This document shows positions 38,121 to 48,710 of a stretch of DNA of 64,000 nt, piece after piece. The translations under genes and the position numbers were made by a program. Each line of letters opens with the position of its first letter. Positions within the stretch are counted from its first letter, which is position 1. This stretch comes from Stutzerimonas stutzeri (lineage in GTDB: Bacteria; Pseudomonadota; Gammaproteobacteria; Pseudomonadales; Pseudomonadaceae): the NCBI RefSeq assembly GCF_024448955.1, contig NZ_JAMOIH010000001.1, positions 186,001 to 250,000 of the forward strand, read 5' to 3'. The notes under the pieces are model-generated. The model searched no databases, was not told the DNA's origin, and was given only the letters and a program-made list of their open reading frames with translations.

Positions 38121-39326
38121 TCACTCCGAAATTGCCGGTGATAGCACTGCAAGCAGCGGCAGTTGCAAGGTGGCGCAGGTACCTCGACCCGGCCGCGAGC
38201 GCAGCTCGAGCGAACCGGAATGCGCCCGCGCTACTGATTTGACCACCGCCAGTCCCAACCCGGTCCCGGTCGCCTTCGTGGTGAAGAAGGGCTCGCCGAG
38301 GCGTGCCAGAGTCGTGGCGTCGAGGCCCGAACCGTTGTCGCTGATACTGATGCGCAGCGCTGAAGCCCGAGCGTAGAGATGCACCTTTAGCCGGCGGTCG
38401 TTGCCGGTAGCCTGAAGCGCATTCTCGATCAGATTGAGCAATGCACCGACCAGCGTGTCGCGGTTGCACAGCAGCGCACCTGAGTGCGCATCGCATTGCC
38501 AACGTATGGCGATATCGCCCACTCGCGCCTCGGCCGCCGCACGCAGCGATGCGAGCAACTCGGCTGGGGTCAGGCGGTCCTCCAGCGGCAGATCGCCCCG
38601 AGCGAAAACCAGCATGTCGCGAACTTGATGCTCCAGCTCGTGCAGCCGGTCCTTCAGACGTCCGGCAAAGCGCTGCTGATGCTCGACAGTCAGCCCACCC
38701 TGCTCCAGATGGCTTGCATAAAGCAGCGCCGTGGAAAGCGGTGTGCGAATCTGATGAGCAAGCGATGCCACCATCCGCCCCAGCGCAGACAAACGCTCAT
38801 GGCGCGCCAATTGCTCCTGCAACCGCCGCGTCTCGGTCAGATCGGTCAGCAATACCAGCTGGCCTGGCTCGCCGTTCAACGAGCGCGTGGCGATGGACAC
38901 GCGACGCCCATCCTTCAATGAAATTTCATGACCATCGTCCCTGCGTGGGGCGAAGCTGCGGGCGATCACTTCGCGCCAGAGCGCACCTTCCAGCGGCTCG
39001 CCGAGAAGCTCCTGGGCAACTGGATTGGCTTCTCGAACCACGCCCTGCGCATCGATCACGATGACGCCGCCGGGCAATAGATCCAGCAGACTCTGCAGCC
39101 GGTTGGCCAAACGCTCCTTCTCGTCGAATTCACGTCGGCGCTGCGCGCTGGTTTCAGCCAGCTGATCCTTCAACTCGGCTACGCGCATCTGCAGCAGCTG
39201 CTGGGATTCGCCCAACCGGCCGGACATGCGGGTAAACAACTCGAGCGATTGCTCAAGCTCTTCGCTCGCGGTCGTTTCGGCCGGTCGTCGGGGAGCCGAT
39301 GAAGAGAATGCTGAGGTCACTGGCAC
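38121..39326 (-). CDS. fleS: Sensor histidine kinase FleS
   Basis: 401 residues with no membrane segment, as expected for cytoplasmic FleS. N-terminal coiled coil (about 20-75), PAS domain (LPGGVIVIDAQGVVREANP), HisKA box with the phospho-accepting histidine in SLAHQIRTPLS, and the ATPase domain with the N box (LIENALQATG), DNGSGLD and GTGLGLAVVK. GTG start. Partner of FleR; expressed from a FleQ/sigma54 promoter at 39366-39379. Confidence 0.94.
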   Translation of the reverse strand: MPVTSAFSSSAPRRPAETTASEELEQSLELFTRMSGRLGESQQLLQMRVAELKDQLAETSAQRRREFDEKERLANRLQSLLDLLPGGVIVIDAQGVVREANPVAQELLGEPLEGALWREVIARSFAPRRDDGHEISLKDGRRVSIATRSLNGEPGQLVLLTDLTETRRLQEQLARHERLSALGRMVASLAHQIRTPLSTALLYASHLEQGGLTVEHQQRFAGRLKDRLHELEHQVRDMLVFARGDLPLEDRLTPAELLASLRAAAEARVGDIAIRWQCDAHSGALLCNRDTLVGALLNLIENALQATGNDRRLKVHLYARASALRISISDNGSGLDATTLARLGEPFFTTKATGTGLGLAVVKSVARAHSGSLELRSRPGRGTCATLQLPLLAVLSPAISE

Positions 39327-39365
39327 GCGTATCCGTCAAAAAGATGGTCGGTGAAATGACTAGCA

Positions 39366-39379
39366 GCAAGGATCATGCC
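39366..39379 (-). promoter_or_regulatory. Sigma54 (-24/-12) promoter of fleSR
   Basis: Minus strand GGCATGATCCTTGC, followed by T: GG at -24 and GC at -12 with the exact spacing of the RpoN consensus (GGCACG-N4-TTGC). It lies 40 bases before the fleS start, between fleQ and fleS. This fits the known FleQ-RpoN control of fleSR. Confidence 0.85.
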
Positions 39380-39436
39380 CAGAAGGCGGAGAAAGGCAGG
39401 CGTTACGCCGCCAGAACGGCGGCGGTGCAAACAGGT

Positions 39437-40906
39437 TTACTCGTCGAGATCGTCTTCGCGTCGATTCATACCGTACTTGCGCATCTTCTCGACCAGCGTC
39501 GTCCGTCTGATACGCAAGCGCTCAGCGGCACGTGCCACGACGCCGCCAGCGTCCTCAAGGGCCTGCTGGATGAGGCCCTGCTCGAGATTGCCCAGGTACT
39601 CCTTTAGATCGAGACCCTCGATGGGCAACATGGCCTGCGTCCCGGCTGCGACAAGGGGGGTGTTGATAGTCGCGCGTGCCTCTATTTCGTCTTGCAAGTC
39701 GACCACGTATTGCTCGTCGTCATCATCCACATGGCGGAACTTCTTCGGCAACTCCATAACGCCGATCACGCCGTACGGATGCATGATTGCCATACGCTCG
39801 ACCAGGTTCGCCAGCTCTCGCACGTTGCCAGGCCAGTCATGACGACAAAGCGACATGATGGCCGCCGAATTGAAACGGATGGAGCCGCGCTTCTCGTGCT
39901 CCATACGCGAGATGAGCTCGTTCATCAGCAACGGAATGTCCTCGATACGCTCGCGCAGAGGTGCCATTTCGATGGGGAACACATTGAGACGGTAATACAG
40001 ATCCTCACGGAAACTGCCGTCCACGATCATCTTCTCCAGATCCTTGTGGGTCGCTGCGATGATGCGTACGTCGGCATTCTGGGTGCGATTGCTGCCCACA
40101 CGCTCGAAGGTGCGCTCCTGCAGAACCCGCAACAGCTTGACCTGCATTGGCAACGGCATGTCACCAATCTCGTCGAGGAACAGAGTTCCGCCTTCAGCGA
40201 GTTCAAAACGACCGGCACGGGAGGTGATTGCCCCCGTAAACGCGCCTTTTTCATGACCGAACAGCTCGCTTTCCAGCAGTTCAGCCGGAATCGCTCCACA
40301 GTTGACGGGCACGAAAGGCCCGCCGCGGCGCTTGGAATGGTAATGCAGGTTGCGTGCAACGACCTCTTTGCCAGTTCCCGACTCACCGAGGATCAATACG
40401 CTCGCTTCGGTATCGGCGACCTGCTGCATCATCTGCCGGACATGCTGCACCGCGCGGCTGGTGCCCACCAGGCTGCGAAACAGGTTGGGCTCGCGCTGTC
40501 GTCCGCGCGCCTTCGCCTGGTCATACATTTCCCGATAGACCTGAGCCCTATGAAGCGAATCGAGCAATTTGTTGTAGCTCGGCGGCATTTCAAGGCTGGT
40601 CAGCACCCGACGACGGATCTCATCAGGCCAATCCGCCGGGGCGGGCTCGCCAATCAGCATGAGCGGAAGGTTCTCGTCCCACTTGCTGATCTGTTTGAGC
40701 AGTTCGACCGCGCCGCCCTTGGCCGACACCGCACCCAGCAGGACGCCCAGCACGGCGCGGCTCGATTCCAGCGCATCGACGGCGGCTTTCCATTCGCTGC
40801 TGGCGCAAGCGATATGGTCTTCACTCAAAAAGCTGAGAATGACCGCCAAATCCCGGCGACGATCCTTGTCGTCGTCTATCAACAAAATCTTGGTTTCACG
40901 CCACAT
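39437..40906 (-). CDS. fleQ: Flagellar master regulator FleQ
   Basis: 489 residues: atypical receiver (FleQ family lacks the phospho-acceptor; here [10 protein letters not shown] stands at that place), AAA+ domain with [17 protein letters not shown] and [10 protein letters not shown], and C-terminal Fis-type helix-turn-helix ([21 protein letters not shown]). Activates the sigma54 flagellar cascade and switches between motility and exopolysaccharide genes, with c-di-GMP and FleN as antagonists. FleN is encoded at 61975-62808 in this window. Confidence 0.97.
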   Translation of the reverse strand: MWRETKILLIDDDKDRRRDLAVILSFLSEDHIACASSEWKAAVDALESSRAVLGVLLGAVSAKGGAVELLKQISKWDENLPLMLIGEPAPADWPDEIRRRVLTSLEMPPSYNKLLDSLHRAQVYREMYDQAKARGRQREPNLFRSLVGTSRAVQHVRQMMQQVADTEASVLILGESGTGKEVVARNLHYHSKRRGGPFVPVNCGAIPAELLESELFGHEKGAFTGAITSRAGRFELAEGGTLFLDEIGDMPLPMQVKLLRVLQERTFERVGSNRTQNADVRIIAATHKDLEKMIVDGSFREDLYYRLNVFPIEMAPLRERIEDIPLLMNELISRMEHEKRGSIRFNSAAIMSLCRHDWPGNVRELANLVERMAIMHPYGVIGVMELPKKFRHVDDDDEQYVVDLQDEIEARATINTPLVAAGTQAMLPIEGLDLKEYLGNLEQGLIQQALEDAGGVVARAAERLRIRRTTLVEKMRKYGMNRREDDLDE

Positions 40907-40962
40907 CTTGTTTATAGCTCTAGAGGCTGATAGGAGGCCTGCGCTCGTCTCCGGCAGAAACG

Positions 40963-40989
40963 ACTACGTCTCGGCAGATGAGACGTAGT
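40963..40989. promoter_or_regulatory. Perfect inverted repeat upstream of fleQ
   Basis: ACTACGTCTC (40963-40972), seven bases, GAGACGTAGT (40980-40989), 57 bases before the fleQ start, next to TTAATTAAAAAAAA. Could be an operator in the fleQ promoter area or a leader hairpin; no T run follows it on the fleQ strand. Confidence 0.5.
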
Positions 40990-41435
40990 TAATTAAAAAA
41001 AACGCGTCGAGTCAAATTTATGACGTGGTTCAACGACAAAGAGTAGAAAAAGCGTCGAATTTCGCTAGTAAACGCAGAAGGATAAACAGGCAGGCTTAGG
41101 TAAAACAATCGAACTGACGTAAGCGTGGTCGCTGACGAAGGGGTTTCCCCGCATCGGCGGTCGCAAGACATAGACGGCCGCGAATGGGTCGGCGATGCCA
41201 AGGCGAGCGTGTATTGGGCCAAGAGGCGCTTGCTTAGCCAAGGCCGAACAAGTTCGACCCTACGGTCATGTTTCGGTAGTCATCTGCGGGCTAGCATCAA
41301 ACGTAGGGCCGAATTTATTCGGCCAACGCGCGCCTTGTAATCGGCAGAGGGGCTTGCGATCGACGAAGCAACAGGCCAGAGCTTGGCGATAACGGAAGGG
41401 AGTCAGGCTTGCGGATGGTAAGCCGAGCGAGTGAG
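40990..41435. other. Spacer between fliT-like gene and fleQ, with a REP pair
   Basis: No credible gene. Contains an inverted REP pair: GGCCGAACAAGTTCGACCCT (from 41242) and GTAGGGCCGAATTTATTCGG (from 41303), same family as 14418-14474 and 51936-51992. The A+T-rich stretch 40990-41060 probably belongs to the fleQ promoter. Confidence 0.6.
41242..41324. repeat. Inverted REP pair, copy 2
   Basis: Units 41242-41263 and 41303-41324, about 22 bases each, facing outward compared with copies 1 and 3, so the order of the two units is reversed. Confidence 0.75.
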
Positions 41436-41732
41436 TCAACCAAACAACTTATAAACATTAGCGCCGTGCTTGGATTGGTTGAGCTGAATGAGCTCATCAG
41501 CGACACGACGCTGCTCGGCCTGACAAGTCGTGACCAGCTCGCGATAGAGGCTCACCAACTCCTCCAGGCGTTGACGAATCGCCGGCTCGTCCTCGCGGGC
41601 TTCATTCATCGCAGCTTCGACAACCTGCCGGCATTGCAGATCCAAGACACTGATGGCGGTCCAGTCCTGTTGCACCATCGCATCGCGCAAGGCGTTGCCG
41701 GTTTCCTCAAGACGTTTGACTGCTGCACTCAT
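41436..41732 (-). CDS. fliT: FliT-like flagellar chaperone
   Basis: 98 residues, all helical, charged, ending QLNQSKHGANVYKLFG. In P. aeruginosa a small FliT-type gene (PA1096) lies just upstream of fleQ after fliD-fliS; this gene has the same position relative to fleQ, size and helical character. FliT proteins chaperone FliD and export components. fliD and fliS are not next to it here. Assignment rests on position and fold, so moderate. Confidence 0.7.
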   Translation of the reverse strand: MSAAVKRLEETGNALRDAMVQQDWTAISVLDLQCRQVVEAAMNEAREDEPAIRQRLEELVSLYRELVTTCQAEQRRVADELIQLNQSKHGANVYKLFG

Positions 41733-41854
41733 GGATCCGCTCCGGATGAACTGGTTACGAAGGGCGAGCCTACAAGGCTGCTCGGGAGTCTACTGCGACT
41801 GAAGCCTGTATCGGCCATTTTCGATTGGCCTTTAGCACGACCGGTTAAAAAGCA

Positions 41855-42283
41855 TCAATGCAGACCGCGCAATCCTGTTGGGACACTGGGAGGCGCAACC
41901 GGCTCCCAGGGCCCGTCGGGACGACCGGCACAATACCAGTCGCCATCCCAGCGGTAGTAAAGCCGCTCGCGATAGAACATGTTCCGCCCCTCCACAACAT
42001 AGACGCCCAATCGATTGTCCCAATGCGCAGGAGCATGCGGTGGCGGTGCGTAGCGCGGATGGCTTTTTTGCGTGGCGGGCGGGCGCGGTGCCGGCGGCGT
42101 GCGCACGGGGGGCGGGCTTATGACCGGCTCGCGAGGTTCGGACACTGGCGGAGTCGGCGTAGGTGCCGGTTCCGAAGCCTGATACGGATTGCCGGCACAA
42201 GCGCCCAGCAGCAGCGCCAGCATCGTTACAGCGCCCATTCGAGGCAGGAAAGAGACACCTGCCGAAACCGAACCTCTCACCAT
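41855..42283 (-). CDS. Proline-rich lipoprotein, hypothetical
   Basis: 142 residues. Lipoprotein signal with a basic n-region and lipobox LLGACAG (Cys near residue 29), then a long Pro-rich linker (about 35-85) and a small C-terminal domain with YVVEGRNMFYRERLYYRWDGDWYCAGRPDGPWEPV, an aromatic-rich pattern (key residues YYRWDGDWY). Start ATG 42283 with AGGGC upstream. Likely spans periplasm or cell wall as an outer-membrane lipoprotein. Lies 28 bases after ccmI and may be read through from the ccm operon. No named family. Confidence 0.78.
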   Translation of the reverse strand: MVRGSVSAGVSFLPRMGAVTMLALLLGACAGNPYQASEPAPTPTPPVSEPREPVISPPPVRTPPAPRPPATQKSHPRYAPPPHAPAHWDNRLGVYVVEGRNMFYRERLYYRWDGDWYCAGRPDGPWEPVAPPSVPTGLRGLH

Positions 42284-42311
42284 TAGCCCTGCCCTCTTGA
42301 GCGCCTCTACA

Positions 42312-43529
42312 TCAGGGCGCTTCCGGTTGATCGATTGTCAGTTCAATCGCATCTTCATTGTTCAACGTCAATGGCTCACTGCTGCCTTGCCATTCGCCCC
42401 GGGTCGCGTCTCCATCCCGGGAAACGCGAGCGAACAACCTGACCTGCTCGAAGTTGGACAAGCGAAGCTGCGGAGTCATTGCATCGGCGTCGGACAAACT
42501 GACGGTAGCCGGCAGATCGGCCACTGTCAGGCGCTTCACCGCCAGCGGCATCGGCGGGCCGGAAACCGCACGAGCAAAGACGAATACCGTATCAGTAGGC
42601 TGAACTTTGTCTGCAAGTGCGGCGCCCAGCTGCACATCGACCGTCAGGGCAGCACCGCTAGCTGCAACCGGCTCGCCAGCGGGTTTCGACACGCTGTCAG
42701 AAGCCGTTTCGCCCAGCTGCTCCCGCGCTCGGGCGATGCCGCCCTGGATGGCCTCACGCGAAGGGTCTTCGGCAGGCAAGGTCGCCACCAGTCGTTCCCA
42801 GAAGCCTATTGCTTCATCGAACCGCTCGTTTTCATAAGCGGCGATGCCGAGCAGGCCAAGGCTGGTGACCTCATGGGGGTCTGCCTGCAGGGCTTCATCG
42901 GTGAGTTGCTGCATGCGCGGCGTCCAGCTCCGACCTTCGGCAAAATAGAGCGCCTGCGCCCACTGTCCCAGCAGTTCAGGCTGGCGCCCGGCCAGATTGA
43001 CGACCTGCTCATAAGCTGCCGCTGCATCGGCCGGACGCTCCTGGCTCATGTAGGTTCTGGCCAGGAAATACCATGCCTCGGAAGACTCGGGCTGTGCCTT
43101 GACCGCGCGCTCAAGCCTCGCCGTCATCTCTTCGATGCTTCCAGGCTGCACCGCGAACTCCCGCGTCAGTTGCAGCTTGTCGCTCGCACCCCATTGCATA
43201 TACAGACCATAGCCAAATAAGGGCACCAGGATGGCCACAATCAGCGGAACGGCCCGGCCCAGGTTGCTGCTGCGATGTGCGTCACTACCCTCGGTGTCGT
43301 CGAGTAGCTCCCGTGCCGCATCGGCGCGGCCCATCTCGTACTGCTCCAACGTAAGGGTTCCGGCCGATTGCTGTGCGGTCAGCTCACCGAGCCGCTCCTG
43401 GTAAAGCGCGACGTTTAGCGCCGTCCGGTCCTCTTCGGCCTGTAAGCGACGCCCCCGCAACACCGGAAGCAGCAGGAACGCCAGGGCGGCCAGCAACAGC
43501 AGGCCCGCACCTATCCAGAAATCGATCAT
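42312..43529 (-). CDS. ccmI: Cytochrome c maturation protein CcmI (CycH)
   Basis: 405 residues: two membrane helices (about 3-22 and 94-113) bracketing a cytoplasmic heptad-rich loop, then a periplasmic TPR domain (about 140-280) and a beta-rich C-terminal domain. Binds apocytochrome c and hands it to CcmFH. Last gene of ccmABCDEFGHI; ATG overlaps the ccmH stop by four bases. Confidence 0.95.
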   Translation of the reverse strand: MIDFWIGAGLLLLAALAFLLLPVLRGRRLQAEEDRTALNVALYQERLGELTAQQSAGTLTLEQYEMGRADAARELLDDTEGSDAHRSSNLGRAVPLIVAILVPLFGYGLYMQWGASDKLQLTREFAVQPGSIEEMTARLERAVKAQPESSEAWYFLARTYMSQERPADAAAAYEQVVNLAGRQPELLGQWAQALYFAEGRSWTPRMQQLTDEALQADPHEVTSLGLLGIAAYENERFDEAIGFWERLVATLPAEDPSREAIQGGIARAREQLGETASDSVSKPAGEPVAASGAALTVDVQLGAALADKVQPTDTVFVFARAVSGPPMPLAVKRLTVADLPATVSLSDADAMTPQLRLSNFEQVRLFARVSRDGDATRGEWQGSSEPLTLNNEDAIELTIDQPEAP

Positions 43530-43999
43530 GGTTCTTTTTTATCCAGCAACGTGGCGAGGCGCGTGCGTTCGGCCTCGGAAAGTGTGTTCGACGCCTGGCT
43601 AGCTGCGCCTCGGCGGCGGCGTATCAGGATGATTGCCAGCACGACGAACCCCAGCGCCAGCAAGGCAATCGGGCCGTACCAGAGCACGAGTGTCTTGGCA
43701 TTGACAGGCGGCTTGTAGCGCACGAAGTCGCCATAACGAGCGACGAGGTAGTCGACGATCTGCTCGTTGCTCTGCCCTTCATCCAGCATGCGATAGATTT
43801 CGCGGCGCAGATCCATGGCAATGGGCGCGTTGGAGTCGGCGATGTTCTGGTTCTGGCACTTGGGGCAGCGCAGCTCCTCGATCAGCGTACGGTATCGCTC
43901 CCGGTCGGCCTCGCTCTTGAATTCATAGGTATCGATTGCGCCATGGGCAGCGAGGCTGAGCAGAAGGCCCAGCAAAGCGGTAGCGAGGAAGCGGATCAT
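43526..43999 (-). CDS. ccmH: Cytochrome c maturation thioreductase CcmH (CycL)
   Basis: 157 residues: cleavable signal peptide (to about residue 20), periplasmic three-helix domain with the redox motif [16 protein letters not shown], and one C-terminal membrane helix (about 105-125). Reduces the CXXCH cysteines of apocytochrome c. Overlaps both neighbours by four bases. Confidence 0.97.
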   Translation of the reverse strand: MIRFLATALLGLLLSLAAHGAIDTYEFKSEADRERYRTLIEELRCPKCQNQNIADSNAPIAMDLRREIYRMLDEGQSNEQIVDYLVARYGDFVRYKPPVNAKTLVLWYGPIALLALGFVVLAIILIRRRRGAASQASNTLSEAERTRLATLLDKKEP

Positions 44000-44529
44000 T
44001 GCTCGTTCACCAGTGCCTGATAGAGCGGCCCGAGCCTTTCGGTCCAGACGCGCTCATCGATGGCTCCGACGAATTTGTCGCGAATGATGCCCTGCTTGTC
44101 GACGACGAAGGTCTCCGGCGCGCCATAGACACCTAGGTCAAGACCTAGACTGCCGTCGGGATCCTCGACATTGAAGCCGTACGGATTGCCGAACATCTGC
44201 AACCAGTCGCGAGCCGCATCGCCGTTGTCCTTGTAGTTGATGCCGTACACCAGGACTCCCTGGGCGGCCAGCTTGTTTAGCATCTCATGCTCGGCCTTGC
44301 AGGTCGGGCACCAGGTTGCCCAAACGTTCACCAGTGCCGGTTTGCCCTTGATGTCTTCAGCGCTGACCAGCCGCTGCGGATCCTCGAGCGAGGGCAGAGA
44401 AAACGACGGCATCGGTTTTCCGATCATCGTCGAGCCGATGTCCGTGGGGTCGAGGTACAGCCCCTTGTAGAGGAAACCCGCCACCAGGAGGAAAATCGCC
44501 AACGGCAGCAACATCAATAATCTTTTCAT
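43996..44529 (-). CDS. ccmG: Thiol:disulfide interchange protein CcmG/DsbE
   Basis: 177 residues: N-terminal membrane anchor (about 3-21), thioredoxin fold in the periplasm with NVWATWCPTCKAEHEML holding the WCPTC active site, and the family's acidic GVYGAPETFVVD near the cis-Pro. Keeps CcmH or apocytochrome c reduced. GGAG lies before ATG 44529, one base after the ccmF stop. Confidence 0.96.
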   Translation of the reverse strand: MKRLLMLLPLAIFLLVAGFLYKGLYLDPTDIGSTMIGKPMPSFSLPSLEDPQRLVSAEDIKGKPALVNVWATWCPTCKAEHEMLNKLAAQGVLVYGINYKDNGDAARDWLQMFGNPYGFNVEDPDGSLGLDLGVYGAPETFVVDKQGIIRDKFVGAIDERVWTERLGPLYQALVNEQ

Positions 44530-44530
44530 C

Positions 44531-46504
44531 TCAGGCTCCTTGCTGGGCCAAACCGAGCGTCTCGCGGACACGCGTTCTGACTTTCACTCGGTAACGCTTG
44601 TCAGTGACCGAGAGCACACCACCCAGGGACATCATCAAAGCGCCCAGCCAGATCCAGCGAACGAACGGCTTGATGTGCACCCGCACCGCCCAGGCGCCGT
44701 TTTCCAGAGGCTCGCCAAGAGCCACATAGAGATCACGAGTGAAACCTGCGTCGATGCCCGCCTCGGTCATCGGCATCTGCTGCACGGTGTAGAGCCGCTT
44801 CTCGGGATGCAGGGTCGCGACCTGCTTGTCGCCATCGAAGACGCGAATGGTGCCCTTGTCGGACGTGTAGTTGGGGCCTTCGAAATGCTCGGCACCTTCG
44901 AAGACAAAGCTGTAACCGCCCAGCTCCAGCGATTCGCCAGGGGCGAGACGCAGGTCGCGCTCGTCGCTCTGCTGGCTCGTCAGCACTACCCCTATGGCGC
45001 AGACCGCCAGCCCAAGATGCGCCAGCTGCATGCCCCAGTAGCTGGGCGCCAGGCTCCGCACGCCCTTCAGCAGACCCTTGTGGCGGGTCTTGTCGAGAAT
45101 GTCGCGTACCCCGGCGGTAACCACCCAAGCGGCCAGCAGACAGACCGCCAGCACCGCCCAATGGAAGTCCCCGAACAGCATCGAACCCAAGCCGCCAAGC
45201 ACGGCGCTGGTGATCAGTACCGGCGTCAGCATGCTCACTAGCCACTTCACTGGAGTGTCTTTCCAGCGCACCAGCACGCCCACGCCAAGCGCAAGCATTA
45301 ATGCCCCGACGAGCGGCAGGAACATCGCATTGAAATAGGGCGGCCCGACCGAGAGCTTGGTGTCCGACAGCGCATCGAGCAGCAGCGGATACAGCGTTCC
45401 CAGCAGAATCACGGCCGTGGCGACCACCAACAGCAGGTTGTTGACCAGCAGCAGCGTTTCACGCGACCACAGGCCGAAACCGACCTGGCTCTTCACCACT
45501 GGCGCACGCAGGGCGAACAGGGTCAGCGAGCCGCCTACTACCAACAGCAGAAACGCGAGAATGAAGACGCCGCGCTCCGGATCGGTGGCGAAGGCATGAA
45601 CCGAAGTCAGTACACCAGAGCGGACCAGGAAGGTGCCTAACAGGCTGAGCGAGAAGGCAGCAATCGCGAGCAGGACCGTCCAGCTCTTGAAGACGCCGCG
45701 CTTTTCCGTCACGGCCAGCGAATGGATCAGTGCGGTACCCACCAGCCAGGGCATGAAGGATGCGTTTTCCACCGGATCCCAGAACCACCAGCCGCCCCAG
45801 CCCAGTTCGTAATAGGCCCACCACGAACCCAGCGCGATACCGGCGCCGAGAAAGGCCCAGGCAATCAGGGTCCAGGGACGCGACCAGCGCGCCCATGCAG
45901 CATCCAGACGGCCACCGAGTAGCGCGGCAATGGCGAACGCAAAGGCCACCGAGAAACCGACGTAGCCCATATAGAGCATTGGCGGGTGCACGATCAGACC
46001 GAAGTCCTGAAGCAGCGGATTGAGATCACGGCCATCCATCGGTGCCTGCGGCAGCAGGCGCTCGAATGGGTTGGAAGTGACGATCAGGAACAGCAGGAAA
46101 CCGATGCTGATCAATCCCATGATGCCCAGTACCCGGGCCAGCATGTCCTCCGGTAGTTGCCGCGAAAAGATCGCTACCGCGAAGGTCCAGCCTGCCAGGA
46201 TGAAAGCCCACAGCAGCAGCGAGCCCTCATGCGCGCCCCAAACGGCGCTGAATTTGTAATACCAAGGCAAGGCACTGTTGGAGTTCTGCGCAACATAGGC
46301 GACGGAGAAATCATCTACCATGAAGGCGTATGTGAGGCAGGCAAAGGAAAATGCCAGAAAACTGAACTGCCCCCAGGCCGCCGGTTGTGCCAGCCCCATC
46401 CACTGGCGGTCGCCCCGCCAGGCGCCGATCAGCGGAAGCGTGCCCTGCACGACGGCCAGACACAGCGCCAGAATCATTGCCAGATGGCCGAGCTCGGGGA
46501 TCAT
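44531..46504 (-). CDS. ccmF: Heme lyase subunit CcmF
   Basis: 657 residues, about fifteen membrane helices. The WWD heme-handling motif [19 protein letters not shown] and flanking conserved histidines identify it as the core of the holocytochrome c synthetase with CcmH and CcmI. Typical length. ATG overlaps ccmE by four bases. Confidence 0.97.
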   Translation of the reverse strand: MIPELGHLAMILALCLAVVQGTLPLIGAWRGDRQWMGLAQPAAWGQFSFLAFSFACLTYAFMVDDFSVAYVAQNSNSALPWYYKFSAVWGAHEGSLLLWAFILAGWTFAVAIFSRQLPEDMLARVLGIMGLISIGFLLFLIVTSNPFERLLPQAPMDGRDLNPLLQDFGLIVHPPMLYMGYVGFSVAFAFAIAALLGGRLDAAWARWSRPWTLIAWAFLGAGIALGSWWAYYELGWGGWWFWDPVENASFMPWLVGTALIHSLAVTEKRGVFKSWTVLLAIAAFSLSLLGTFLVRSGVLTSVHAFATDPERGVFILAFLLLVVGGSLTLFALRAPVVKSQVGFGLWSRETLLLVNNLLLVVATAVILLGTLYPLLLDALSDTKLSVGPPYFNAMFLPLVGALMLALGVGVLVRWKDTPVKWLVSMLTPVLITSAVLGGLGSMLFGDFHWAVLAVCLLAAWVVTAGVRDILDKTRHKGLLKGVRSLAPSYWGMQLAHLGLAVCAIGVVLTSQQSDERDLRLAPGESLELGGYSFVFEGAEHFEGPNYTSDKGTIRVFDGDKQVATLHPEKRLYTVQQMPMTEAGIDAGFTRDLYVALGEPLENGAWAVRVHIKPFVRWIWLGALMMSLGGVLSVTDKRYRVKVRTRVRETLGLAQQGA

Positions 46505-46968
46505 TTCGCATACTCCTGCTTGTCGCCTTCGTAATGCTTCATCATCCCGCTCTTCTCCAGCGCCTGGCTGACTTCCGGCGGCATGTAGTTTTCGTCGTGC
46601 TTGGCCAGTACCTCGTCAGCAATCAGAACGCCATCAGCATTGACCCGCCCAAGGGCGACGATGCCTTGCCCTTCACGAAACAGATCGGGAAGGATGCCTT
46701 GATACTGGATGGTGACCGTTTCGTTGTTATCGGTAACGCGGAAGGAGACGGTGAGCGAATCGCTGCTGCGTGTCACCGAGCCGGCTTCGACCAGGCCGCC
46801 GGCACGAATCCGCGTACCTTCCGGCGCTTCGCCCGCGGCGATCTGCGTCGGCGTATAGAAGAGGTTGATGTTCTCTTGCAGAGCGGTCAGCGCCAGCGCC
46901 ACCGCAATGCCCACACCGGCCAGAATGGCCAGCACGATGAACAGACGCTTTTTGCGCACAGGATTCAC
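46501..46968 (-). CDS. ccmE: Heme chaperone CcmE
   Basis: 155 residues: N-terminal signal-anchor (about 8-28), then a periplasmic OB-fold; [12 protein letters not shown] holds the histidine that binds heme covalently and the nearby tyrosine. GTG start 46968 has an excellent GGAGGAG and overlaps the ccmD stop. Upstream in-frame codons reach 47085 but lie inside ccmD. Confidence 0.96.
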   Translation of the reverse strand: MNPVRKKRLFIVLAILAGVGIAVALALTALQENINLFYTPTQIAAGEAPEGTRIRAGGLVEAGSVTRSSDSLTVSFRVTDNNETVTIQYQGILPDLFREGQGIVALGRVNADGVLIADEVLAKHDENYMPPEVSQALEKSGMMKHYEGDKQEYAK

Positions 46969-47141
46969 TTCATCTCCTCCCGGCGCAAACGGCGCGCCTC
47001 GTCTTGCAGATAACGTCTGCGCGCCATCATTGGCAGCGCCACGTTCAGGATCAGGACAGTCAGGCTGATGCCGTACGACGTCCATACATACAGGCCATGA
47101 TTCCCCATGGCGATGAATTCGGAAAACGACGAGAAGTTCAT
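46965..47141 (-). CDS. ccmD: Heme exporter protein CcmD
   Basis: 58-residue single-span membrane protein, read by hand: starts [20 protein letters not shown], membrane helix about 20-38, then a basic tail ([20 protein letters not shown]). [12 protein letters not shown] is the CcmD family signature. Releases holo-CcmE from CcmABC. Overlaps ccmC and ccmE by four bases each. Confidence 0.95.
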   Translation of the reverse strand: MNFSSFSEFIAMGNHGLYVWTSYGISLTVLILNVALPMMARRRYLQDEARRLRREEMK

Positions 47142-47890
47142 GACTTGCCCACCAGCGCGCTCACTTCAGCCTTGACCCAGCTGCTTCGCGACTCGCGGCG
47201 CAGCACCTCCAGGCGCATGCGCATCAACAGCACCAGCGTGAAGAAGCAGTAGAAACCCAACACCATGACCAGCAGCGGCAGCCACATTTCCATTGGCATG
47301 GCCGGCTTCTCCGTCACGGTGAAAGTCGCTGGCTGATGCAGGGTGTTCCACCACTCCACCGAGTATTTGATGATCGGAATGTTGACCACCCCGACGATGG
47401 CGAGAACCGCACAGGCCTTTGCCGCGCTGTCGCGGTTGGTGATCGCCTGGCCCAGAGCGATGATGCCGAAGTACAGGAACAGCAGAATCAGCATCGATGT
47501 CAGCCGTGCGTCCCATACCCACCAGGCGCCCCAGGTCGGCTTGCCCCATACCGCGCCGGTAAGCAGCGCGATAAATGTCATCCAAGCGCCAATGGGCGCG
47601 GCCTGCTGCAACGCGACGTCGGCCAGTTTCATCTTCCACACCAGCCCGACGATACCGGCCACCGCCATCATCACGTAGATCGACTGGGCCAGAAATGCTG
47701 CCGGCACGTGGATATATATGATCCGGAAGCTGTTCCCCTGCTGGTAATCCTGCGGCGCAAACACCAGGCCCCAGACTACTCCTACGCCGATCAGAATCAG
47801 CGACGCCCAGGCCAGCCACGGCATCCAGCGGCTACTGATCTCGTAGAACCATTTGGGCGAACCCAGCTTATGGAACCATGTCCAGTTCAT
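47138..47890 (-). CDS. ccmC: Heme exporter/handling protein CcmC
   Basis: 250 residues with six membrane helices. Tryptophan-rich periplasmic motif [14 protein letters not shown] plus flanking histidines bind heme for transfer to CcmE. Start [12 protein letters not shown] at 47890; a longer reading to 47950 lacks a ribosome site. Confidence 0.96.
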   Translation of the reverse strand: MNWTWFHKLGSPKWFYEISSRWMPWLAWASLILIGVGVVWGLVFAPQDYQQGNSFRIIYIHVPAAFLAQSIYVMMAVAGIVGLVWKMKLADVALQQAAPIGAWMTFIALLTGAVWGKPTWGAWWVWDARLTSMLILLFLYFGIIALGQAITNRDSAAKACAVLAIVGVVNIPIIKYSVEWWNTLHQPATFTVTEKPAMPMEMWLPLLVMVLGFYCFFTLVLLMRMRLEVLRRESRSSWVKAEVSALVGKS

Positions 47891-48038
47891 AGAACCCGCC
47901 TCACTTCCACGGCGTCTGCCGATACTGCCTCGAAAGAGGCCAGCACCCACTTGTTCGCAATCAGTAAATTCATCGAAACCGGTCGTCTCGCATCGGCAAT
48001 TCGCGTATCAATACTGGAAAAATACATCGTGCAACCCG

Positions 48039-48710
48039 TCATTCACCGACGCTGATTTTCAGGCCAGCGGCTATTGCAAAGGGAGTCAGCGTGACTGCCA
48101 GTGCAGTCAGGCTGGAAAGCCATAATAGGTGACCGAGAGCAGGCAGCCCCTGCAACGCCGCTTGCAGAGCCCCACTGCCCAGAATCAGCACGGGGATATA
48201 GAGCGGAAGAATGAGTAGCGCCAACAACAAGCCTCCACGCTTAAGGCCGACAGTCAACGCCGCCCCGACTGCGCCCAACAGGCTGAGCACCGGTGTGCCT
48301 AACAGAAGCGAGACCAGCAGCACCGGAAGCGCGCTGACCGGCATGCCCAGCATGAGTCCCAGTAAAGGTGCCAGCAGAACCAGAGCCAGACCGGAAAACA
48401 GCCAGTGTGCCAGCACCTTGGCGAGCACAAGAAGAGCCAGAGGGTGCGGCGAAACGACCCACTGCTCGAGCGAACCGTCTTCGAAGTCGCTGCGAAACAG
48501 GCCGTCCAGCGAGAGAAGTACAGCTAATAGAGCCGCCACCCAGATTAGCCCGGGGGAGATCGTTTGCAGCAATTGCGACTCGGGGCCGACGGCCAAGGGA
48601 AACAAAGCGATGACGATCGCGAAGAACACCAGCGGATTGGCCAGCTCAGCCGGCCGACGAAACAGCAGTCGAGATTCGCGAGCCAGCAGCAGCGTGAACA
48701 CGTTACTCAT
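48039..48710 (-). CDS. ccmB: Heme exporter permease CcmB
   Basis: 223 residues with six membrane helices, starting [19 protein letters not shown] and containing [20 protein letters not shown], the family block (key part FEDGSLEQ). Membrane partner of the CcmA ATPase. Overlaps ccmA by eight bases; a 148-base gap precedes ccmC, the only real gap in the operon. Confidence 0.96.
   Translation of the reverse strand: MSNVFTLLLARESRLLFRRPAELANPLVFFAIVIALFPLAVGPESQLLQTISPGLIWVAALLAVLLSLDGLFRSDFEDGSLEQWVVSPHPLALLVLAKVLAHWLFSGLALVLLAPLLGLMLGMPVSALPVLLVSLLLGTPVLSLLGAVGAALTVGLKRGGLLLALLILPLYIPVLILGSGALQAALQGLPALGHLLWLSSLTALAVTLTPFAIAAGLKISVGE

Noticed and set aside
39437-40906. FleQ receiver lacks the phospho-acceptor aspartate
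   Set aside because: This is normal for FleQ family members and not a mutation.
39692-40930. 412-residue open frame on the plus strand
   Set aside because: Antisense to fleQ; no ribosome site or domain.
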